Shown here: one piece after another, positions 16,458-42,874 of the stretch
Numbering within the stretch: the stretch's first letter is position 1
Layout of the letters: each line of letters starts with the position of its first letter
NCBI RefSeq assembly: GCF_902150065.1
Contig: NC_043989.1
Span: forward strand, 25,611,667 to 25,675,666
Source of the DNA: Myripristis murdjan
Taxonomy: Eukaryota > Chordata > Actinopteri > Holocentriformes > Holocentridae
Reading direction: 5' to 3'
Length of the DNA stretch: 64,000 nt
Notes under the pieces: generated by a model
Databases searched by the model: none
What the model saw: the letters and a program-made list of their open reading frames with translations, nothing else
Told to the model about the DNA's origin: nothing
Position numbers and translations under genes: made by a program

Positions 16458-19400
16458 ATGTCTGTCGTTTTTGACGGGAATCCTCTGAAAGCGATGCAGA
16501 GCTCACACACTCACACACCGCAAAATGCACTGAGGTGAGTAGTAGTAGTGGAAGCGGCTCCGCTGCTAGGAGCCGACAAGTCACTTTGTACATTTAGCAG
16601 CACTTCTGTGTTTGATATTTACAGTGACACTGCCCGCAAGTGTGGGCCTTATCCGAATGAAGAATGAGAAAGTAGACGAGACTGTAGTATTAGGTCAAGC
16701 TCTGGTGGAAAGTTACCAGATTAACAATAGAATCTTTATGGCATTATTGGCAATGATGTATATATGATGTGTCCATATGGATGGGACACACACACACACA
16801 CACATTACCCCGTATTCCCCCCTCCCTCATCTTTTTCTATTATGGTTTCAACTAACGATTATTTTGATGGCCGATTAATTGTATTTTTAAATGAATAATT
16901 TATTCTCACGGTCAAATATAATGATATAATGGCTAAAGTGATGACTTCAGATTGTTTCCTTAGTCTGAGCAGCTAAAATAATCCAGATTTTATATTGATG
17001 TGAATTAAGGCTCGCCGCTATATCATTATCATTTCGTTATCTACATATGAATATGCGTGATATTAATATTAATATCTCAAAGGCAGCGATATGGACAATA
17101 TCAAGTTTAGCGTTAGGATCAGCCTCAGATATTGATTGGTCTGTTCTGATCAATAAAATACTTGAAATACGTGAAGTAACTGCACTTTCTACATCCATGC
17201 TCAGTATTCGCTGTTGCTGCGCTTAAAATTTCAAATAAGTGCGAGCCCATAGTCATTATATATTATCTAACTATCAAGATATTTGGCATAAATATCAAGG
17301 TATGAAATATGAGATTTTGTCCATATCGTGTAGCCCTAATGTGAATGAAGAGAACTAAGCAAATCTTACCATCTAAGTGAAGATTAGAGATTTTGACTTA
17401 AACTGGCTTCAATGATTAATTGATTATCAACAAATCAATTCATCAGCTAATCGTTTCAGCGCCAGACTAAACCAAACCGTCTCTCTGTTGCCTCTCCTCC
17501 CCTCCAGCACCCAGGAGCTGTACCAGGAGATCAAGTCCTTCATCAGTGGTGTGGACACGGTTCAGGGCCGGAAGCTCAGCGTCCGGGAACATGCCCGCTG
17601 CGCCGTGCGCCTGCTGCGCTCTGTCCCGGCCTGCAGAGGAGCGGTGCTGGAGCATCTGAGGGGCGTGTACGATGAGCACGTCTCTGCCTTCCTGCACAGC
17701 CTGGAGACAGAGGGAGAGGCCAGCACCGGGGTCGGCTCCAACCTGGAGGACATCATACAGGTAGGGCGGCACGACCTCCTTACCTCAGGGTTGTGGGTGC
17801 AGGAATCTGCTGAGGTGTATTTCACAGTCTGCACGGGAAGTGTCTGAAAGTACTCACCAAATCATCAGTCAGCTATCAAGCTGGCAGAACTGAAATGCTT
17901 ATTCAGCCAAAGTGTGCCAACATATGGTTGGTGGCTCATGAATTTCACGTCTTGCACAAGGTTATTTCTGTATATTATATTCTGAAACACTTAAAAACTT
18001 GTAAAGCCAATTCCCAGTTGTGAAAGTGCTTGAAAATACCAAGAAAAACAAGACAATCAAATGAAATCAGAGGGCCATTTTAACAAGCCACCAAAGACAA
18101 ATGATTATTGACTCTGAAAAATGTCACTTCCACCTCACCACTCATGTTGATGACCTTGTTAGTTTTGTTCAGTCTTCATTGAATATTCTAAAATGGTGAC
18201 ATGACTTTTTATATATTCTTAAATATTTGATAATGCTCTGAAAAGCAAATGGTCTGAAAAAAATTGGTAACTTTTCATAGTGCTGGGTTGCAGTAAGAAG
18301 TGCTGCCGTATTATTATCATAAAGTGTTAATTGTATTCAGTTATTTAATTATATTTTAATGATATTTGATTCCTGTTTGTCTCCAGGAGGTTCATGGTGT
18401 GCTGTCAGAGTTCATCCGCCTCAACCCCCGTGCCTGGGCTCCTCTTGTATCAGCCTGGGCTGTGGATTTACTGGGCCAGCTGAGCAGTAAGCACGCTGGG
18501 CGCAGGGCGGCCCCCCACTCCTCCAGCCTGAATGAGCTGCTGCAGCTCTGGATGTCCTGTGCCGCCACACGCTCCCTCATGGAGGCCTACTCACAGTGCT
18601 TGGCAGCAATGCTGGCCTGGTGCCCCGACGCCTGCGTTGATGCGCTGCTGGACACCTCGGTCCAGCACTCCCCACATTTTGACTGGGTGGTGGCGCACAT
18701 TGGCTCTGCCTTCCCAGGAACCATCATCAGCAGAGTTCTGGCCTGTGGCCTCAAGGACTTCTGCTCACATGGCACCAAGGACCAAGGACTCGGGGTCATG
18801 GGAGGAGATAAAGGCAGCAGAGTGCCCAAGATCGGCTCAGTGGTGGGAATCCTGGGTCACCTGGCGGCGCATCACTCGGACAGCATCCGGAGAGAGCTGC
18901 TCAGGATGTTCCAGGAGAGCCTGAGCCCCTCAGGCCCTCTCTCTCCCTCTTCATCCTCTTCCTCCTGGGAGAGTTCTCCTCAGCTTCGAAGAGCTGCAGT
19001 ACCCTTCCTGCTCCAGCTGGCAGCGCTATCCCCCAACTTGCTTGGTGCTGTATCCGCTGAACTAGTGGAGCTGCTCAGGCCCCCTGTGCTGCTGCAGCTG
19101 CAGGCGTTGCTGCAAGGCCTCCCCAGGGAGGAGCTGGATAACATGCTGGGGCTTGCTGTACACCTTATCAGCCAGAGCCCAGCAGGAGGGGCGCGAGTTC
19201 TTCGCTTTCTGGCCGACACCGCCACCCCAGCCTCAGTCATCATCTCTGGCCCTACACCCTCTCCTCATGAGGGAGTGCGTGAAGCCTGTGACCGCCTGCT
19301 CCAGATGCTGCTCCTGCACCTCCATAAGCTTGTCTACAACCGCTTGGATGGAGGAGAAGGCAATCCCCACCACTCTGCTTTGTCCCAGTCTCAGAGGGTC

Positions 19401-21419
19401 ATCCCCTTCCTGGAGGAGCTGCAGGCCCATGTGGGCGAGCTGTGTGCCGAAACCTTGCGGCTTGAGAGAAAGCGTCACCTCTGGCTGCACCAGCTGCTGT
19501 GCCTTCTGTCTGTGTACGGAGGCCCCAGCGTGGCCACCGAGGCCCTCTGCCAGCTGCTCACCCAGGCCCGCAACCCAGAGGAGCTGGCCCTGGCCTGGCA
19601 GCTCCACACCCCGCTCTCTGCCTGCCTGCCAGGCCTCATTCCTGCTGCCGTAGCCCGCTGTGTGGCCCAGATCCACACACACACCCTGGGGCCCCGGCAG
19701 CTCCGGCAGCTGCTGCTCAACCTGGCCGCAGCCATCCAGAGTCAGGATGAGGAGAGAAGAGGAGCAGCAGGCACCCAGTCCTCCATGGCTGTCCAGGTGG
19801 GTTCGGCAGTCTCAGGACACCTCCATGACTTTTGCCTGCTACTCCTTCACGGTGACCCGGCCGTATCCCATGCCGCCGTGCGCCTCCTGTCCTCCAGCCC
19901 CCTCCCTCGCACCTGCTCCCCGGCCCACCTTCTCCTGCTGTCCCGCACCGCTGTCACTCACTTCTTTTTGGCACTACGGAGGAGAGGCGAAGGGGGGAAA
20001 GTGGGGCGAGATGGGGGCCAGGCAGGAGAGGCGGTGAACTGTTCGGTCCTGCTCCTGTCCCGTTTGGGCGCCTACTCTCCCCTCACTCTCAAGTCGGTGC
20101 TTCAGCAGCTGGTGGAGGGAGCGCTCCATAAAGGCAACGCCGACCTTTTTGGAGGGCAGATTGCTGACATGGCTGGCGACCCCCCACTCTCCCCATCTAT
20201 GTCCCCTGACTTAGGAGCCTCACTGCTGGACATCAACTGCCGGTTCGGCACCACTGTCAACTTCTCCGGCAGCGTGTGGTCTGTGTTTCACGCCGGGGTG
20301 ATCGGCAAGGGGCTAAAAGTCCGCGCTGCCAGACCACTCGCTGACCCAGCTGGGGTCATCCAGGTAAGCCACCAAGTTTCAGAACTGGAATCTCAGGCAT
20401 CATACAGATTAGATTACATTAGATAACATGAAATAATCCCTGTGGAGAAATTGGGTCATTGCAGCAATAGAGAATAGGATATAGCTAAGAATAGTCAAAA
20501 GTGCTAAAGCTAATACAAGTAATCCCACTCGCAGAAAAAGAATATGAAGTCCTTTATCTCAGTTTCTTCAGATGATCAAGGTTACTATAATTTGTGTGAG
20601 GTCTGATTTTGTGTTTATTCTTGTGTTTGTCCTGAGTACTGTCCCACAAAGACCATAAAAGCATCATACATCATGATTCTTATCTTTTTGCCACAGAATG
20701 TCCAGACCCTGCTGGCTGTGACCGTCCAGTGCTGCAGCTCTTCTGGACTCAATGGTACCATGAACGGATCTCGACACCCACAGACTGATCCTGATGAGCC
20801 GCTGCCCATCAACGCTGAAGCAGCCAAGGTGATTGCAGTCACACTGGTGGAAAACATCTGTCCAGATGTTGCCAATGGGGAACTGTCCTGGCCGCCAGAA
20901 GAGCATGCCCGTACCACGGTGGAGCGGGACATCCACATTCGCCGCTGCTTCGAGGCCCACCCCATCCTGTTCCCCCTGCTTCACGTGGTGGCTGCCGGAC
21001 GCCCAGCTCTCTGCTACTGCTCGGCAGTGCTGCGGGGCCTGCTGGCCACTCTGCTGGTCCACTGGGAGGCATCCCGTGAGGGTTTGGCCACTGACTCCCC
21101 ATGGCACCTCCAGGCCTCCTGCCTCCTGGTGTCCTGCATGGGAGAGGGCCAACTCCTGCCTCCCGTGCTGGGGAATGTCCACGAGGTCTTCCCGTACCTC
21201 ACCCCCTTCGAGGTGAGGCTGCTGCTGCTGGCCGTGTGGGAGTATGTGAGGGGCAATGGGCCCATGCCCCAGAAGTTTGTGTTCAGCTCAGAGAAGGGCC
21301 TGTTCTGCAGGGATTTCTCACGGGACGGGGATGTGGCACGTTATGTGGCGCCCATTCACAGTGTCCTGCACAAAAACATTGATAGACTGGGACACCTGTG
21401 CTGGCGGTTCCAGCTCTGA
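16458..21419 (+). CDS. ints5: Integrator complex subunit 5
   Basis: Four coding exons, 16458-16534, 17508-17760, 18387-20363 and 20697-21419, join in phase to 1009 aa. The human protein is 1019 aa. The start MSVVFDG was chosen because it aligns with the mammalian MSALCD start; an in-frame ATG also lies at 16440. Diagnostic segments include [53 protein letters not shown] and [22 protein letters not shown]5 is an alpha-helical scaffold subunit of Integrator. That nuclear complex cleaves snRNA 3' ends and attenuates paused RNA polymerase II. The large 659-codon exon carries most of the protein and is GC-rich compared with its introns. A Ser-rich stretch near 18935-18965 and basic/Gly patches near 19980 are likely disordered linkers. 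It is followed in tandem by ganab, a neighbour relation also seen in mammals. Confidence 0.97.
16842..17465. mobile_element. MITE (outer element) interrupted by a second MITE
   Basis: The left end GGTTTCAACTAACGATTATT and the right end CAGCTAATCGTTTCAGC resemble the ends of a common teleost non-autonomous hAT-type family. The two halves, to 17005 and from 17339, are separated by the inner element. It lies in ints5 intron 1 and ends about 40 bp before the exon 2 acceptor. Confidence 0.65.
17006..17338. mobile_element. hAT-type MITE (inner, nested insertion)
   Basis: The 333-bp element starts TAAGGCTCGCCGCTATATC and ends ATATCGTGTAGCCCTA, imperfect inverted repeats. It is flanked by a perfect 8-bp duplication ATGTGAAT at 16998-17005 and 17339-17346. 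Confidence 0.85.
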
Positions 21420-21548
21420 GAAATAACAGGGGAGCAAACACAATTGGATGTTTAGGAGATTGTAAAACAGAGGGGGAGAGGGAATACACTGTTGCATTGT
21501 TTCAAACGTGGACTGCAAATTTATCACTTCAGCTCCATACCAGTATAG

Positions 21549-21587
<39 letters not shown>

Positions 21588-21608
21588 CACGCGTGTGTGT
21601 GTGTGTGA
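21549..21608. repeat. (TG)n/(CG) microsatellite in ints5 3' UTR
   Basis: GT repeat with a central GCGCGCGCACGCG stretch, alternating purine-pyrimidine throughout. It falls between the stop codon and the poly(A) signal. Confidence 0.9.
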
Positions 21609-21686
21609 GTGTGTACTTTTTGTACCACATTTTTAGACTTTATTCTTTTGTAACTGGCTGTTTCTGTGAGAAAGAAAAATTGACAA

Positions 21687-21692
21687 AATAAA
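21687..21692 (+). promoter_or_regulatory. Poly(A) signal AATAAA of ints5
   Basis: A canonical hexamer 268 bp after the ints5 stop. A second AATAAA lies near 21917 and could serve a longer transcript. Confidence 0.65.
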
Positions 21693-22040
21693 TGACGTGT
21701 GTTGTACATTTAATACAATATTTGCCCCCAACAAAAACAGCCTTAATGTTTTCCTTTTGGTTGAAAATGCAGTTCTGTTAAATCATTTCCAGATTATTAG
21801 TACAGTTTTCAGATTGTTCTCACAAAGTACATGGTATGAGATTATCTTTGGTATCATTCAAAATCTGCCTTGTGTCTTTTGTTATACATGCAGCTCTTGT
21901 TTCAGGCACTTCACTCAATAAATTTTCAGCTAGTTAAATCAGCTTGAGGATCATGTTATGCATCACATCATAACTCTCTCTTGGTGATTACTGTGGTAGA
22001 TGTAAGTATCATTACTTCAAAGTTCCTATCAGTCACTCTC

Positions 22041-22067
22041 ATCTATCCATCTATCTATACCTATATC

Positions 22068-22135
<68 letters not shown>

Positions 22136-22160
22136 TCTACAGATAGATAGATAGATAGCG
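22041..22160. repeat. (CA)n flanked by inverted ATCT/GATA tracts
   Basis: About 60 bp of CA repeat has ATCTATC-type repeats on its left and GATA repeats (22141-22158) on its right. The flanks are reverse complements of each other. It is intergenic between ints5 and ganab. Confidence 0.9.
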
Positions 22161-22530
22161 AGAGAGGTGTTTAAGTTGTTTATGGTGCCCTGGTTTGAAA
22201 GCAGTCAAGTGCAAGAGGTGAGAGAAATCCAGATCAATGTGCACTGATTGGAGCAGGGCTGGTGTCTGGACTGCTCCACGCTGACGTGTCTGTGCCTGAG
22301 AGGATAAAGACACACAGGAACAAGACATGCACCCTCGGTCACTTAGAGACCCCACCAAATAATAAGACAACATGTTGGCAAAGGGTTTCTAAATCACACA
22401 GATCCCTATATGTTGGAATCTGCCCGGTTCATAAAATAAAATTGTTCATAAATTTGGGGAAATTAAAAGTCAGTATACCGCTCAGGGGTTCAAATCTTGC
22501 TTTCCTAACGATCTTTGATGCGGAGTGAAT

Positions 22531-22559
22531 GGGCGGAGCCAATCCAGAGCATTATCAAG

Positions 22560-22562
<3 letters not shown>
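22531..22562 (+). promoter_or_regulatory. GC box and CCAAT box at the ganab first exon
   Basis: GGGCGG (22531-22536) and CCAAT (22539-22543) lie just upstream of the proposed ATG at 22560. They mark a housekeeping-type promoter or 5' UTR. Their closeness to the ATG leaves open that the first exon is mainly non-coding. Confidence 0.45.
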
Positions 22563-37031
<14,469 letters not shown>

Positions 37032-37204
37032 CCATGGAGACCAGACTGGAGGAGGAGGAGTAAGCGACTGAATTGTACTGAACAGGAGAAGGAGAGAGAG
37101 GGACTGAGTGGAGCAGACACAAGCGCTTATACAAGAGACAGACTCAAGCAAGACGACAAGAGAACTGGCTCAGCCACTGTGGAACATGGAGACGAGAGAG
37201 ACTG

Positions 37205-37211
37205 AGGACCT

Positions 37212-37245
<34 letters not shown>
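37205..37245. repeat. ganab: (CA)n microsatellite in ganab 3' UTR
   Basis: CA repeat about 180 bp after the stop. A shorter CA run follows near 37346-37362. Confidence 0.9.
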
Positions 37246-37247
<2 letters not shown>

Positions 37248-38892
37248 TAATAGACATGCCATTCGCACACACGCCTCTCCATACATCATTTGTAGTTTTC
37301 ATCCATGCATACCAATTACTCCCTTCCTTGCCACCTACTGTATAGACACACACACACACACAGTGTGTACACCTGTCAGCAGGACTAAGCCACATTACAT
37401 CTATACCATGTCCCTCTTGTGTTCAGTCAAACTAAAATGGTTGGTCACCTAACTGAAGGGTTACTACTAGATTGATAATTTTGTCACTTTTTTTCAGTTT
37501 TGATAAAGAATAAGAAAATCAAACCATGATGTCATTGTAATGAATCTTTGGGGGTAGGAAAACAACACACAGGCACATTGTTTGTCTTCTTTTTTTCCCT
37601 CTTTTTTTTCTTTTTTTTAATCGTGGACTTTGTCCCCCGCCCCCTTTTCCATCCAGAATGTGTCAGAAGAGAGATCACTGTGGAGATTGTTTGTTGTTTC
37701 AAATGAAGGTGCACACTCAAACACACATGCTCCAGTAACTGTTGATTCCCTCTCTCTGGCCGTGTGTATTTGACTTGACTCTTGGGGAGAAAAAAAAAAA
37801 AAGTTCATTCCATTCCCCCTCTCAGCCAAGCACTTCAGTCCATAAAGAAATCAATGTTTATAACTTGTGCCACATTTTAGGCAAGTTGCATTCAGGGAGG
37901 CTTCGCCAACAATCCCTTATGTGGCTCTGCACTAACCTGTATTGTCATGTGCATTTTCAACTTTCCTTGCAGCCACAAAATGTAAAGAGATAATCATATT
38001 TGCTGCCGACCAAGGCTACTTCATTCTTTTTTTAGTCTCTCCCTAAATTAACCTTTGAATTTGCGCGTGTGGAAATGTCATTATGGTTACTAAATTTCAG
38101 AATAAATGTTCAGGCTGTCCAACAGCAACTGCTGAAGAGATGGGGGATTTTTGGCGTTTCTTTTGGACAAGATGCTGTTTGGCAACAGGAATTGTTCAGG
38201 GGACTGAACCACTGATGTGGAACAATCATCCTGTTGACATGTTTTCTTTATGTTCTTTTTCTGATGTGTCCAACATTGTTTACTTGAGTTTCTTTTGTTT
38301 TTGTTTTTGTTTTTTATTTTTAAATGAATGCACTTGAAGAGTGAGAACTAAAAACCAGTTTAGATTTTGGGTATTAATTAGATAATGGGATAGTCCAGGA
38401 TTTCCAGTGTGTCATTTCTAATATTTAAGTCAACAAGGGACGGGTCAAGCCTAATCCTCGACCTTGAACCATGTTTCAGCAGTGAGTATCTACTGAAAAT
38501 CTTCTCTGACTTTTGATCATGTGCGTCCATAAAAAAATGTCTCCAAAATGTGAACCCAGCAACTGTAAATATTCAAATGAACCTCTGGAGACTCTGGAAT
38601 CCGTCTAGTCAAAACTTCTGACCTTTTAGGGGGAATTGCTAATGTCTAAGTTTGTCTCCTTGATTGTTTTCATGATCAGGACATACACTTTGCTGCAGGT
38701 TTTTTTGTAGGAGGTAAGCGTTTTAGTCGGTGAGATGTCCCGAGCTGGTTGAAACTCAAGTTTAAGGAGTCTGCAGCTGTCTGAATGGAAAGTATTGCAG
38801 ATGTATTTAATGAGACCAAGTGAAAATAAACTTGACCAAATGTAAGAAAGAAGCTACCTTTGTTTTGATTGAATGAAATCAAATTGGGTGTT

Positions 38893-38898
38893 AATAAA
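38893..38898 (+). promoter_or_regulatory. ganab: Distal poly(A) signal AATAAA of ganab
   Basis: The hexamer is followed within 30 bp by a GTGTCCTGTTCAGTGTC GU-rich stretch. It would give a 3' UTR of about 1.9 kb. Other AATAAA hexamers lie near 38101 and 38824. Confidence 0.5.
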
Positions 38899-38988
38899 GT
38901 GTTCATTCTCACTAGAACCCATGTGTCCTGTTCAGTGTCTTAATGGGTGTAAATGGGGCCACATATTTACTTTGGTTTTGGTATCATA

Positions 38989-39695
38989 CACCACTCACAA
39001 AAAGTTAGGGATATTCGGCTTTCGGGTGAAATTTCAGGATGAACCTAAAATGCATTATAACCTTTACAGGTGAACTTAATGTGACCTTCTGTAAACTTTT
39101 GAATGCACATGTCCAACTGTTCAGTGTTTCAGTACTTTTTGCACACGTTGCTGTTCTCTAACAAGGAGTTTAACGGCAAAATTCACATCAGGTGTTTGAT
39201 GCTCCAGCTCATCGAGGTCGTATCATTAGGGAACGGCTGCTGGAGACTGGGGTACCTCAAATGGAGTGGCCTGCACTTTCTCAGACCTGAATCCCATAGA
39301 AAACCTATGGGATCAGCTGAGTCGCCGTGTAGAGGCTCGGAGCTCTGTACCCCAGAACCTCAATGTCCTGAGGGCCGCCCTTCAAGAAGAGTGGGATGCC
39401 ATGCCTCAGCAGACAATAAGTCGACTTGTGAACAGCATGAGACGTCGTTGTCAAGCTGTAATTGATGCTCAAGGGCACATGACAAGTTATTGACACTGAC
39501 ATTTTTTGTTGTGGTATATCCACCACTGTTGTTGGCTTTTGTTTCAAGAAATTGTTTGAGATGAGGAAATCACCAGTGTATGCTTCTACTTAAATGCCCT
39601 ACTTTCATGATATAATATCACTGTAGCGTGAACTTTTTACAATTTCCATAAATTTCACCCAAAAGCCAAATATCCCTAACTTTTTGTGAGTAGTG
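38989..39695 (+). mobile_element. Tc1/mariner element, internally deleted
   Basis: The terminal inverted repeats read CACCACTCACAAAAAGTTAG on the left and CACTACTCACAAAAAGTTAG on the reverse of the right end. They extend about 45 bp and are flanked by TA at 38987-38988 and 39696-39697. At 707 bp it is about half of a full Tc1 element. The transposase N-terminal and central parts are missing. The C-terminal part remains as DLNPIENLWDQLSRR through VIDAQGHMTSY, stop at 39491-39493. A one-base deletion near 39284 breaks the join between the WPALS segment and DLNP. It is non-autonomous. It lies between ganab and prpf39. Confidence 0.93.
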
Positions 39696-40085
39696 TATAT
39701 TTTAAATGATTTGTACTAACAGTGCTGTCATAGAAAATGCAGATTTCTTGTGCTGCTGCGTTCAGACGCCTTTCACAATTGGCTTGATTAGTTTCAAAAA
39801 CATGGAGAAAATAATAGGCAACTCACTGTAGCAAGAAATGACCTAAAAACTGGCAAGAAATTAGTAAAAGGTTACAAGAAAAAAGATTTTTCGAATAATG
39901 TTCTCTTTTGTACCATTTTCGGGGCATTTTTGTATGTTTTCTTTTTTTTCCCCTAATTTTCAGAACTTTTTGTTGTTGTTGACTCCGCTGAGGTCATCTC
40001 CTTATTTGTTTTTTGTTTGTTTGTTTTTTGGCTGGTGTTTGCATAGCAGTCCGCGCCACTGGGTTTGTCTGTCGTCGCGCAGAGT

Positions 40086-40093
40086 TGACGTCA
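40086..40093 (+). promoter_or_regulatory. prpf39: Palindromic CRE (TGACGTCA) at prpf39 5' end
   Basis: A full CREB/ATF palindrome lies 17 bp upstream of the start codon at 40110, in a small CpG-containing stretch. The promoter role is inferred from position. Confidence 0.55.
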
Positions 40094-40109
40094 CAGAACG
40101 AGTTTGGTG

Positions 40110-41936
40110 ATGGCGGCGGAAGGCTGTGAAGAAATGAGTGGCAACGGGGAGCTCGAGGACTCTTCAGGTTGTTACAGTCACGTTAATGAAATTTCACTGC
40201 GGTGTTTATTTGTTGTCTCACAGTTCGGCTGTTTTTTACATTTACAACCGGCTTTCGGGGCTCGCTGGCTGAGCAGAGCCGCGTATGACTGAAATGGTAG
40301 GCTAGGCTAAAGCTAAGCTACTTCAAACACACATACATACACGCACGGACACACGCACGCACGCACACACAGGGCACGACATGCACCGTGACAGTTGAGT
40401 GACTTTAGCTTCCTACTTGGACACTTTGCTCGTGTGTTTGAATTGTGGCAGTCCACAGTGCTGAAAATAAACAATAGAAACACTACACCAGCCGTTTTAG
40501 CATCATATAAAACTTAATTGTTAGTATGCACTGTAGTGTGATGCATGGCTTTGCTCTGAGTTACATGACAACACTTGCCAACTCAATCAGGGCTAGCTCT
40601 ATGTGTTTATCTACTGGTTCGACACTCACGATGCCTTGGTGCAGATTCAGTGTGTATGGTGATTGTGCGAGCGTTGTGATTCAGTGATTCATTCAGTTTT
40701 TTAAAAAATTATCCTCTAGTTTGTGGATGTAAAGTTTCATGAGGCTGTGATTATCCTAGAGGTCACTATAAATCATTTTATGCAGTGATGTGAAGTTTCA
40801 AAAATGGACCTTCTATGGGGGCTAACATCGTCACATATGAATACGTTTTCATTCAGATATCTTGAGGTCAGAGGTCAAGGGACCCCTTTGTAAATGTCCT
40901 GCCAGTTTTTCCCTCGCCAGAATTCAAACAGACTTTGGAGCAGTATATTGCCCCTTTGCCAGCATCCTAGCATGACATTCTTGATACCAACAAATTCCTT
41001 AGCTTTAAAAAAAAAAAAAATGAAAATGAAAAAGAATTGCAATACTTAATTAAATCATTTTTTACCCATCCCTAGATTCAATATGTATTTCATTTCTGGG
41101 CTCACATAATTTTTGTATGTCCACAGCACTTGACTTTTTATACAGCAGTGCTCGTGTCTAACTCATCTTTACCTTCTAAATTATGACAGCCAGTTCTTTC
41201 AATTTCTGTCAGAGTTTTGATTCAAAGTGTGGTAATGCTGCATGAATCTGTCAGTCAGCCAGGCGCTGTTTTCTTTTAGTGTTTAATTCCTGTAATAATA
41301 AGAGTCCCACAGTGCCACACCAGAGACCTGGAAGGAAATGTTTGTTTGAACAGGTCAAACAGCCATCTGTTGACCTGTTTGTAAGTGAATTATCTTTTCC
41401 TCACCCCTAGTACTCTCTCAGTATTGGTATATCAGGTACATTTGGAGGCATCACAGACTGAAATGATTTTTATTAGATTTTTTAAAAAATATCACATGCT
41501 CCAGTTAACATTTTGTTCCAGTTTATAAAACTGCTTTTACACACATAAGTCTTGTTTCAGGTGTAGAATTCAGTGGAGCCCATGTTAATCCAGCTTATTT
41601 GGTACATTTTACTTTGATCTCTGTCCATTTGTAGCCATGGAGATCATCGAGGACCCTGCGCCACCTCCAACAGAGACCAGTGAGATGTCAGAGAACGGCG
41701 GTGGCTCCATACCCCCTGAGGTCCCTGAGGCCCCCGAGGCTCCTGAGGTCCCTGAGGTCCCTGAGGTCCCCGAAGCCTCAGTGGTTCCCAACCCTGCCTC
41801 CTTCTCCGTGCCCCCCGCAGCAGAGGACGAGGAGGGGGAGCTGCCCGTGGATTTTGAGCGTTTGTGGAAGGCCGCTCACGACAACCCACAGGACTTCACC
41901 AGCTGGACTGATCTGCTGCAGTATTGTGAACAAGAG

Positions 41937-41967
<31 letters not shown>

Positions 41968-42617
41968 TGTGTTTGTGTGTTTTGACTCAGGATGCTTGTA
42001 GCCCCTCCTGACAATAGGCCAGCATCATGAAATATGTTTTCTCTCCTCTCTCCACAGAGTCACATCACAGCGTCCCGCAGAGCGCTGGTTGCCTTCCTGG
42101 TGCGCTACCCACTGTGCTATGGCTATTGGAAGAAATTTGCTGACTTGGAGAGGCGCGCAGGCTACAATGGAAAGGCAGAGGAGGTGAGGCAGCAGTCACT
42201 GTGTTCACTGTGTCTTCTTGAGAAAAACATATTGTTATGATTTAAATCCTGTGTGTAGCTTTTTTTTTTTTTTTTTTTTTTTTGACTTAGACCATTAAAA
42301 TCGGTTTAACTGGCGGCTATTTATTGTAGTCAACAAAACACTGAAAAATGTGAATAATAAGTTTCAGTATTCATTCAGTGTTCATTCCTGTTTTTTAAAC
42401 AGTGTTAACACAGCACTGTGAATGGATGCAAATGTTCAATGAATCTTTCTAATGAATAATGAAGTAAAGGATATTCTACTGAATTTTATGCCGACACAGA
42501 TGTATTTACACAGTAAGTATTTTGCAATGGCTTTACACCTGACCCAGCTGGTCAGAGTTGATGGCTGGAACTCCGTGTTTCGTCTTCTTTTTTTTTTTTC
42601 AACTTTTAGTTTGACAC

Positions 42618-42669
<52 letters not shown>

Positions 42670-42802
42670 GGGGTGTTGCAGGTGTGTGTGCAGGGTCTCC
42701 AGTCCATCCCTCTGAGTGTTGATCTGTGGATCCATTACATCAACCTGCTGCTGGGAACGTTGGACATGAACCTGCCTGAATCACCCAGGCGCATTCGCAG
42801 GT

Positions 42803-42874
<72 letters not shown>

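Noticed and set aside
18392-21265. Many open frames overlapping ints5 on both strands
   Set aside because: They are shadows caused by the high GC content of the large ints5 exons.
39266-39493. Possible host gene ending VIDAQGHMTSY
   Set aside because: It is the C-terminal part of a Tc1 transposase inside clear terminal inverted repeats.
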